Source: FEN-1297 sp046704255
GTDB taxonomy: Bacteria; Bacteroidota; Ignavibacteria; Ignavibacteriales; Ignavibacteriaceae
Assembly: GCA_046704255.1 (NCBI GenBank)
Contig: JBJKSH010000029.1
Span: forward strand, 1-57,106
Direction of reading: 5' to 3'
DNA length: 57,106 nucleotides
In this document: positions 50,961 through 57,106 of the stretch, piece after piece
How positions within the stretch are numbered: position 1 is the stretch's first letter
Layout of the letters: each line of letters opens with the position of its first letter
Position numbers and translations under genes: made by a program
Notes under the pieces: model-generated
The model's database searches: none
What the model was told of the DNA's origin: nothing
Seen by the model: only the letters and a program-made list of their open reading frames with translations

Positions 50961-51722
50961 TTAAATAAAATTATTATAGTTGTTTTCTTCCGGTTTAATA
51001 TCATTAATAACTTTTTTAACACCTTCAACTTTAAGGCAATCTTTCCTTAAATTATTAAGAGTCCAATCATTATTTGAATGGCCTTCAAGGGTTACTACTC
51101 CGTTCTTCACGGTAAAGTGAATTGATTTATCTATAGAAAAACGGTCTTTAATTATATCTTTAACAATATGTTTAACATTCCTATTACTTACGGCGGCATA
51201 ATGAGGTAAGACCTTTATTTGGTTTACAATACCTGTTACTCCTTTTTGCCACGATGCAACAGTTTCTGCCTGCAGCCGCTCTCTTTTATAACTTACGGTT
51301 CCGTTTAAAATTACAATTCCATCATTGGTAACACGGACTTTTATCCGGTTAGGTTCCAGGATTGCGTTATCAGAATTAATATTGTTTTCAATTGCATCTC
51401 TAATTACAACCGAAGGCAGAACCGGTGCATTAACGGTTATAAAATCGTTAATGCCTTTTACACCTTTTACTTTATCAACTATATCAAAAATATTATACTT
51501 GTTAAAGAGCCTGTTAACCTGTCCTTCTATTGTAACAATGCCTTTGCTGTCTGCCGTTATATAGAAATTCCGCTGGTACTGAGTTGAAATAGCATTACTA
51601 ACTCTTTGCACCAAAGCCGAAGAATTGGCAGAAGCTAAAGCGGGTGTATTTAACACGAGTAGAAATAACATTGTTAAAACCGGAATAACATATAAATACT
51701 TGAACATCTTTGAGCAAAACAT
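50961..51722 (-). CDS. Periplasmic protein with three BON domains
   Basis: A 253-residue exported protein with a signal peptide (~1-31, ends PALASA). Three BON domains can be seen, about 34-98, 105-168 and 175-245, each with the G-x-V-T/I-L-x-G pattern: GIVTIEGQVNRLFNK, GIVILNGTVSYKRERL and GVVTLEGHSNNDW. BON domains bind phospholipid or protect membranes during osmotic stress. The start codon follows CGGAGG by five bases, which fixes the start at 51722. There is a 264-bp gap to the HEAT gene downstream with an ACCAAT-TTAT-ATTGGT hairpin (50915-50930). It resembles OsmY-type proteins. Confidence 0.9.
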   Translation of the reverse strand: MFCSKMFKYLYVIPVLTMLFLLVLNTPALASANSSALVQRVSNAISTQYQRNFYITADSKGIVTIEGQVNRLFNKYNIFDIVDKVKGVKGINDFITVNAPVLPSVVIRDAIENNINSDNAILEPNRIKVRVTNDGIVILNGTVSYKRERLQAETVASWQKGVTGIVNQIKVLPHYAAVSNRNVKHIVKDIIKDRFSIDKSIHFTVKNGVVTLEGHSNNDWTLNNLRKDCLKVEGVKKVINDIKPEENNYNNFI

Positions 51723-51863
51723 AATAACCTCCGATACATCTATATAAATATTTCCAATTCATATATTGAGACGTACAAAAGTTAAGAAAGATTTTTGCCC
51801 GTGTTTTTTATCATCGGAAAATAAATCAGTATTTATTTAAATACTTTTAGGATTATAAAAAAA

Positions 51864-52250
51864 TTACATACCTGCAAAAAAACTATACAGTAAAACAGAT
51901 AATACGATTAGTGTAAATATCACATACATATAATCCTTTTCGTAAAGGAAAGCCACAACTGAAAAAATTACTCTTGCCACCGGAGTAGCAATAAGCAAAA
52001 TTAGTCCGAATTGAATTATTGAACCGGTACTAAGTGTAAACATGTTTTTAAATATACCCGGTATGTTCTTAAGGTAGGTAGGTTCACTTTTAAAAGCTTT
52101 ATAGTTGGGCAGCGCAGTACCATGATGCATTAAATAAATTATTCCTCCGGCCAATACAAAAGAAGCTGCAATGAGAACTCCTATTCTAAGGAGTGTTCCC
52201 ATAATCATTTCAAGGTTAATATCGTGCCGTTTATTATTACTAATAGTCAT
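51864..52250 (-). CDS. DUF1634 membrane protein beside the TauE-type exporter
   Basis: A 128-residue protein with three hydrophobic segments: ~20-42 (GVLIAASFVLAGGIIYLM), ~76-96 (IIQFGLILLIATPVARVIFSV) and ~105-127. The RIGVLIAASFVLAGGIIYL helix and PVARVIF are DUF1634 features. DUF1634 genes are often beside TauE/SafE permeases, as here: it begins one base after the exporter stop. It is probably a partner subunit of the permease; function not demonstrated. Confidence 0.85.
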   Translation of the reverse strand: MTISNNKRHDINLEMIMGTLLRIGVLIAASFVLAGGIIYLMHHGTALPNYKAFKSEPTYLKNIPGIFKNMFTLSTGSIIQFGLILLIATPVARVIFSVVAFLYEKDYMYVIFTLIVLSVLLYSFFAGM

Positions 52251-52251
52251 A

Positions 52252-53088
52252 TTATATGGTTCCTGCTAATCCGCTTCTTATCATTTCAAAGCCCATAATA
52301 ACAATTATCACGGTAAATAATATTTTTAACCAATGAGAAGATGCAACTGTTAAAACCCTGGCTCCAATCATTGCACCAAGTGAAACACCCAGCATAACAG
52401 GCATAGCCAGCCCGGGATCTATATAGCCTCTGCTTAAATAAATACCGGCGCTTGCAGCAGCTGTAACACCAATCATAAAATTGCTTGTAGTTGCAGAAAC
52501 CTTAAAAGGGATTTTCATTACCTGGTCCATTGCAAGAACTTTTACAACTCCTCCGCCAATTCCCAATAAACCGGAAAGAGTGCCTGCTGTAAAACAAACT
52601 CCAAAACCACCGGGAATATTTTGCATTGAGTAAGCCTTCTTAATACCGTTTTCCGGGTAGCTGCCGTTAAGTTTTAATTTTTCAGCAAGCTTATTTGGCT
52701 TATCGGTAATATGCTGCCCTTTGCGCGTCCTAAATGTCTGCGCTGCAGAATAAAAAAGCACCAGGCCAAAAATTAAAGCAATAACGCTTGTAGAGGTAAT
52801 TCCGGCAAGGTAGGCCCCGACAATTGCACCTATTGTTGTGGCTATTTCTAGAAACATTCCAATTCTTATGTTGGAAAATCCCTCTTTAACATAAGCCGAT
52901 GCCGCCCCGGATGAAGTTGCAATAACCGAAACCAACGAAGCACCCACTGCATATCGTATATCAACACCAAAGACCAGTGTAAGAAGCGGAACAATTACTA
53001 CGCCCCCGCCTAACCCGGTGAGAGATCCTAAAAATCCCGCAGCAAAAGATCCTATCAAAATTAAAAACGTAAAAAGCGTTATATCCAA
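52252..53088 (-). CDS. TauE/SafE-family sulfite/organosulfonate-type exporter
   Basis: A 278-residue membrane protein with about eight helices. The repeated signature GSFAAGFLGSLTGLGGGVVIVPLL at the N-terminus and FTAGTLSGLLGIGGGVVKV in the middle (residues ~165-185) is the two-fold TauE/SafE motif. Family members move sulfite, sulfoacetate or related anions across the inner membrane. It is divergent from the mntR operon and co-transcribed with the DUF1634 gene. The transported anion is not evident. Confidence 0.9.
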   Translation of the reverse strand: MDITLFTFLILIGSFAAGFLGSLTGLGGGVVIVPLLTLVFGVDIRYAVGASLVSVIATSSGAASAYVKEGFSNIRIGMFLEIATTIGAIVGAYLAGITSTSVIALIFGLVLFYSAAQTFRTRKGQHITDKPNKLAEKLKLNGSYPENGIKKAYSMQNIPGGFGVCFTAGTLSGLLGIGGGVVKVLAMDQVMKIPFKVSATTSNFMIGVTAAASAGIYLSRGYIDPGLAMPVMLGVSLGAMIGARVLTVASSHWLKILFTVIIVIMGFEMIRSGLAGTI

Positions 53089-53500
53089 AATTTTGCCCTT
53101 TGTTAAATGCCTAATTTACCTAAAAATCTTTATGTAAAATATAAAATTAATTATCAGAATCCTTCAAGTACTAGAGAATTGTAATAACAAGGCCGGCAGC
53201 ACATAATCCATAATTAGCTTAATACCTTTTTACCCGGTTTTTAAATAAATAAAACTTAATTGGAAAAATATAAAAATTTTTGTCTTTGTAAGAAGATTTA
53301 AGACACAAACTATATTAATTTATTTTAAACATTCATTATTTTTCAAGCTGAAGAAATCCGAAAAACTTAAATTTTTTTAAAGCACACTTATATATCCTCC
53401 TGCTGTTTGCATAAAACGTTAAAAGAAAACACTATGTGATTAAGCTCTCTTGATTTTATTTTTAAGTGAACTTAAATTTAAAATAAATAACAACTTAAAT
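53089..53500. other. Divergent region between tauE and mntR
   Basis: A 412-bp AT-rich spacer. TGTCTT...AAGACA (about 53282-53306) is a 6-bp inverted repeat with a 13-base spacer. No good DtxR/MntR box or -35/-10 pair is visible by eye. The frame of the mntR gene runs back to a TTG at 53450, but no ribosome site precedes it. Confidence 0.3.
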
Positions 53501-54157
53501 ATGAATAATATTTCAAAAGAAGATTACTTAGGCATCATATATAAAAACCTTGATGCAGGCGGCGAAATAAAGCCGAACATTATTTCGGAAAAATTATCTG
53601 TTTCCAATGCTGCAGTTACGGATATGCTTAAAAAACTTTCCAAGGACGGCTACGTTTCTTATGAAAAATATAAAGGAATAAAACTTACCGGCAAGGGTGA
53701 AAGTTATGCCAGAAATATAGTAAGGCGCCATAGAATTTGGGAAGTATTTCTAACTCAAATTGTCGGAATGCCCTGGGGTAAAGTACACGATGAAGCCAAT
53801 AGGCTTGAACATTCTTCTTCCGATGAGTTAATAGACAGGCTTGAGGAAATGCTTAACTTCCCCGAATATGATCCGCACGGCGACCCAATTCCGTCTAAAG
53901 AAGGAAAAATTCCCAAATTAAAAAAACATCGCCCTCTTTCGGAATTAAAAGAAGGAGACTCCGGCAGAGTTGTGCGTGTAAATGATTTTGATGAAAAGTT
54001 TTTGGCTTATTTATCCAGCCTTGGAATTAAGCTTAAAGAAAAGATTACAGTTAAGGAAAAAAGAACATTCGACAAATCGATGGAAGTTGTAATAAAAGGT
54101 AAGCCGTGGAATATAAGCAACAAATTAGCTCAGAATGTTTTTATAGAAAAAAATTAA
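53501..54157 (+). CDS. mntR: DtxR/MntR-family metal-dependent regulator
   Basis: A 218-residue regulator starting at ATG 53501. The N-terminal winged helix (SKEDYLGIIYKNL, SEKLSVSNAAVTDMLKKLSKDGYVSYEKYKG; ~4-55) and the helical dimerisation domain (RRHRIWEVFLTQIVGMPWGKVHDEANRLEHSSSDELID, ~70-108) are standard; the C-terminal ~140-215 is a FeoA/SH3-like domain (PLSELKEGDSGRVVRV). It binds Mn or Fe and represses metal uptake. Being seven bp before an NRAMP Mn transporter supports Mn-responsive control (MntR type), although Fe cannot be ruled out. Confidence 0.87.
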   Translation: MNNISKEDYLGIIYKNLDAGGEIKPNIISEKLSVSNAAVTDMLKKLSKDGYVSYEKYKGIKLTGKGESYARNIVRRHRIWEVFLTQIVGMPWGKVHDEANRLEHSSSDELIDRLEEMLNFPEYDPHGDPIPSKEGKIPKLKKHRPLSELKEGDSGRVVRVNDFDEKFLAYLSSLGIKLKEKITVKEKRTFDKSMEVVIKGKPWNISNKLAQNVFIEKN

Positions 54158-54164
54158 TAATTCC

Positions 54165-55469
54165 ATGAAAAATTTCTTTGATTCCTCAATTTCAATAAAC
54201 GATCAGCTAACAAGAAGACATGCGGAAGAAACTTTATCCGGCAATTCCGGGAAGGGACTTTTTAAAAGACTAATACCATTCCTGGGGCCGGCATTTATTG
54301 CAAGCATAGCTTATGTTGATCCGGGGAACTTTGCAACAAATATTCAAAGCGGCTCGGAATTCGGCTATACTTTGTTATGGGTAATTTTGGTTAGCAATAT
54401 TATGGCTATGCTGATCCAGGCACTATCTGCTAAACTTGGCATTGCTACCGGTTACAACTTAGCAGAACATTGCAGAAATCATTTCAGAAAACCTGTAGTT
54501 TACGGTATGTGGGTTTTAATGGAATTGGTTGCTATGGCAACAGACCTTGCAGAATTTTTAGGCGCTGCAATCGGATTCCAGTTACTTTTCGGATTCCCAT
54601 TAATAATAGGCGGAGTATTAACTGCAATTTGTACATTTTTGATTCTCGGCCTTGAACGATATGGTTTTCGCCCGCTTGAAATTGCAATTGCGGTTTTAGC
54701 TACCATAATTGCTCTCTGTTATATTGTAGAAACAATTTTAGATAAACCTGATATTAAAACACTTCTTTATCACTCCGTTGTTCCGCAATTTTCCGGTACG
54801 GAAAGTATTCTGCTTGCAACAGGCATCTTGGGTGCTACAGTAATGCCTCATGCAATTTTTCTTCATTCCGCTTTAACGCAGCAGCGAATTACGGTAAAGG
54901 ACCCCGGTAAATTAAAAAAGCTTTTTCGATTTGAAATTTATGACGTGTTAATTGCAATGGGCATTGCCAGCTTTGTAAATATGGCAATGCTAATAATGGC
55001 TTCGGCAACATTTCATCAGCATGGTTATACCAATATTGCCACTATTGAAGATGCACATTTAACTTTAAAACCATTACTAGGGGAAGCGGCAAGCTGGATT
55101 TTTGCTATCTCACTGCTTGCTTCCGGTTTATCTTCTTCTACGGTGGGGACCAGCGCAGGACAGGTTATAATGCAGGGTTTTATGCATCGCCATATACCAA
55201 TTTGGTTGAGGCGATTGCTTACGTTGATCCCTTCAATAATAGTTATTGCCGTTGGCCTCGATCCTACCCGTACACTGGTAATAAGTCAGGTTATATTAAG
55301 CTTCGGCCTTCCTTTTGCTATTATTCCTTTAATAATCTTTACAAGGAATAAAAATATTATGGGAATTCTTGTTAACAAAAAAATCATTACATTTATTATA
55401 TCCCTTATTGCGGCTTTGATAATAGTTTTGAATATTTACTTGATTTATCAGATATTATTTGTAGGATAA
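54165..55469 (+). CDS. mntH: NRAMP-family Mn2+/Fe2+ transporter (MntH)
   Basis: A 434-residue, 11-helix proton-coupled divalent-metal importer. DPGNFATN (D52, N55) in helix 1 and MPHAIFLHS (M227, H229) in helix 6 form the metal-binding site; these residues are intact, including the Met that selects for transition metals. It lies between mntR and a universal stress protein gene, a typical Mn-uptake unit. It begins seven bases after the mntR stop. The metal preference Mn over Fe is inferred from context. Confidence 0.93.
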   Translation: MKNFFDSSISINDQLTRRHAEETLSGNSGKGLFKRLIPFLGPAFIASIAYVDPGNFATNIQSGSEFGYTLLWVILVSNIMAMLIQALSAKLGIATGYNLAEHCRNHFRKPVVYGMWVLMELVAMATDLAEFLGAAIGFQLLFGFPLIIGGVLTAICTFLILGLERYGFRPLEIAIAVLATIIALCYIVETILDKPDIKTLLYHSVVPQFSGTESILLATGILGATVMPHAIFLHSALTQQRITVKDPGKLKKLFRFEIYDVLIAMGIASFVNMAMLIMASATFHQHGYTNIATIEDAHLTLKPLLGEAASWIFAISLLASGLSSSTVGTSAGQVIMQGFMHRHIPIWLRRLLTLIPSIIVIAVGLDPTRTLVISQVILSFGLPFAIIPLIIFTRNKNIMGILVNKKIITFIISLIAALIIVLNIYLIYQILFVG

Positions 55470-55473
55470 ATAA

Positions 55474-56373
55474 ATGATTAAACATTTGCTGATTCCGCTG
55501 GATGGTTCGACGCTGGCGGAATCCGTTCTGCCCGCAGCGGCAAGCCTGGCTAAAAGAATAAATACGGATGTAACTCTAATTCATATTATTGAAAAAGACG
55601 CACCGGAAAAGGTGCATGGTCAGCAGCACTTAACTTCCCCGGAACAGGCAAATAAATATCTTAAGTCTATTTCCGAACTTGAAATATTCAAAGGATTAAT
55701 TGTTGATATTCATGTTCATGAAGAAAGTGTAAAAAATATTCCTTTAAGCATAGCGGAACATACAAAAGAGCTCCATCAGGATCTTATTGTTATGTGCACT
55801 CACGGAAGCAGCGGCCTACATGGGATACTGTATGGTTCTATAGCTCAGCAAGTTATTTCATTCGGCAAAAAGCCCGTTCTATTAATTAATCCTCTGATAA
55901 GTAATTCTAAAAATGCATGCAATTTTTCAAATTTTTTAATTCCTCTAGACGGCAATCCGGAGCATGAAGAGGCGATAGAATATGCTTCATGGCTTGCACA
56001 AAGATGTAATGCGGGCATTCACCTTTTAATGGCTATACCGTATTTCGGAACTATGTCCGGCAGTGTAACTGCAGCAAACAAGTTTCTTCCGGGCGCTACT
56101 TCAAAAATGATGGATATGATAGTACCGGATGCGATAGACTATCTTGAAAAAGTAAAAAATAAACTTGAAAAACCCGGGCTAAAAATATCAACTAGTTCAT
56201 CTAGAGATAACCCTGCCGGTGCAATTATTAAAACAGCAAGAGATATTAATGCCGACTTAATCATACTGGGAACTCACGGCACGAAGGGAGCAGAAGCTTT
56301 TTGGGAAGGAAGCATTACACCTAAAATAGGCAAGTCAAGTAAAATTCCCCTGCTTCTTGTTCCCGTAAGCTAA
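55474..56373 (+). CDS. Tandem universal stress protein (two UspA domains)
   Basis: A 299-residue protein with two UspA domains, ~1-145 and ~150-299. Each begins with a strand ending in PLDGS or PLDGN, and the ATP-binding G-2x-G-9x-G-S/T motif is seen in GSSGLHGILYGSIAQQV and GTHGTKGAEAFWEGSI. It is expected to be cytoplasmic. It starts 4 bp after mntH, so it is co-transcribed with the manganese system and may help under metal or oxidative stress (inference). Monomer or dimer state unknown. Confidence 0.9.
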   Translation: MIKHLLIPLDGSTLAESVLPAAASLAKRINTDVTLIHIIEKDAPEKVHGQQHLTSPEQANKYLKSISELEIFKGLIVDIHVHEESVKNIPLSIAEHTKELHQDLIVMCTHGSSGLHGILYGSIAQQVISFGKKPVLLINPLISNSKNACNFSNFLIPLDGNPEHEEAIEYASWLAQRCNAGIHLLMAIPYFGTMSGSVTAANKFLPGATSKMMDMIVPDAIDYLEKVKNKLEKPGLKISTSSSRDNPAGAIIKTARDINADLIILGTHGTKGAEAFWEGSITPKIGKSSKIPLLLVPVS

Positions 56374-56447
56374 AAAGGTTTATAAATTATTTTAAGCTTA
56401 TTAATATCATATTTGTTTGAATATTATTTTAAATGTAATCCCTTGTA

Positions 56448-57106
56448 ATGAATCCCAAAAGAATTAGAATAATTAAATCTCTACCGGTAAAGAAAGGTCC
56501 TGTTATCTATTGGATGAGCAGGGATCAAAGGATACAGGATAACTGGGCGCTGTTATTTGCCCGGCAAAAGGCTGTTGAAATTAAGGAAGAGCTTGCCGTA
56601 ATATTTTGTTTAGTTCCGGATTTCTTAGGTGCAACTATTCGTCAATTCGGATTTATGCTTAAAGGCCTGAATGAGTTGGAATCCGGTTTTGAGAAATTAA
56701 ATATTCCATTCATACTTCTTACAGGCGAACCGGGTGTTGAAATTCCCGGGTTTATAAAAAAATACGGCGGCAGTGTACTTATAACGGATTTTGATCCTTT
56801 GCGAATAAAGAAAGAATGGAAAAGGACAGTTAATGCTAAAATTGATATAACATTTTATGAAGTTGATTCACATAACATTGTCCCTTGTTTTTGTGCATCT
56901 GAACAAGAAGAATTTGCTGCATACACAATTAGACCCAAAATAAATCGACTGCTGCCTGAGTTTTTAGAAGAATTTACGTCGGTTAAGAAAATGAAAAATA
57001 ATTCATCTAATAAATATCAAAAAGCGGATTGGCAAGGTGCGGTTAAAAAATTAAAAATTGATTTTGTAATTAAAGAAGTTGATTGGATTAAACCAGGCGA
57101 ATCTGC
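56448..57106 (+). CDS. Class II CPD photolyase, N-terminal part
   Basis: An open frame from ATG 56448 to the window edge (about 219 residues). VIYWMSRDQRIQDNWALLFA near residue 20 is the signature of class II deoxyribodipyrimidine photolyases, and the following antenna-domain-like Rossmann part (LAVIFCLVPDFL; FMLKGLNELESGFEKLNIPFILL; LITDFDPLRIKKEW) supports this. The enzyme uses blue light and FADH- to split cyclobutane pyrimidine dimers. The FAD-binding C-terminal part is cut off by the window. It lies 74 bp after the usp gene. Confidence 0.9.
   Translation, partial: MNPKRIRIIKSLPVKKGPVIYWMSRDQRIQDNWALLFARQKAVEIKEELAVIFCLVPDFLGATIRQFGFMLKGLNELESGFEKLNIPFILLTGEPGVEIPGFIKKYGGSVLITDFDPLRIKKEWKRTVNAKIDITFYEVDSHNIVPCFCASEQEEFAAYTIRPKINRLLPEFLEEFTSVKKMKNNSSNKYQKADWQGAVKKLKIDFVIKEVDWIKPGES

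Noticed and set aside
1..57106. CRISPR array, prophage or toxin-antitoxin locus
   Set aside because: No regularly spaced direct repeats, phage structural genes or recognisable toxin/antitoxin pair were found by reading both strands.

Overview
The window is about 57 kb of a low-GC bacterial chromosome from a Gram-negative, probably of the Ignavibacteria/Chlorobi/Bacteroidota group (inference). The reasons are a fused LpxC-FabZ protein, two Skp/OmpH chaperones behind BamA, bacillithiol-type BshA, GTP-dependent PEP carboxykinase and class II photolyase. Several promoters look sigma70-like (TTGACA or TTGAAT, 17 bp, then an AT-rich -10), and TTG starts recur. I found no CRISPR array, phage, integrase or insertion sequence. 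Most of the window is ordinary chromosome, with a few accessory stretches.

Layout. 1-5.1 kb, mostly minus strand: 5' part of an Lrp/AsnC regulator, a family 2 glycosyltransferase, tRNA-Arg(CCU), then a pfkB-type kinase / RmlD-like reductase / secreted GH13 amylase operon. 5.3-8.7 kb, plus: bshA, a DNPH1-like nucleotide hydrolase, an orphan and an RNA m5C methyltransferase, spaced 1-3 bp apart. 8.7-11.3 kb: beta-lactamase-fold serine hydrolase, Spx/ArsC-like protein, secreted beta-propeller. 11.35-20.8 kb, minus: a large envelope operon in the order uppS, bamA, two skp/ompH, lpxD, lpxC-fabZ, lpxA, octanoyl/lipoyl transferase, panB. It covers lipid carrier synthesis, outer-membrane protein assembly, lipid A synthesis and cofactor supply.

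21-37.7 kb: NTF2-like secreted protein with a strong terminator, YbaK-type deacylase, M13 peptidase, a three-gene lexA operon (lexA, WYL-like mini-protein, nuclease-fold-like protein), ilvE, an orphan MlaE permease, pckG, a multi-PAS hybrid histidine kinase, an M49 dipeptidyl peptidase and a small membrane protein. 37.7-45.3 kb, minus: a six-gene multidrug efflux operon (tetR, hlyD/emrA, emrB, tolC, MFS, second emrB) with a clear promoter and inverted-repeat operator upstream of tetR.

45.6-57.1 kb: a WYL regulator followed by a dyad and a TPR protein, nicotinate phosphoribosyltransferase, secreted MetX-like hydrolase, HEAT-repeat protein, triple-BON protein, DUF1634 plus TauE/SafE exporter, an mntR-mntH-usp manganese operon, and the start of a class II CPD photolyase.

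The best candidates for undescribed biology are the lexA-linked pair of small genes, the WYL/dyad/TPR module, the two-hairpin element between mlaE and ilvE, and the orphan in the bshA operon. None is proven by sequence alone.
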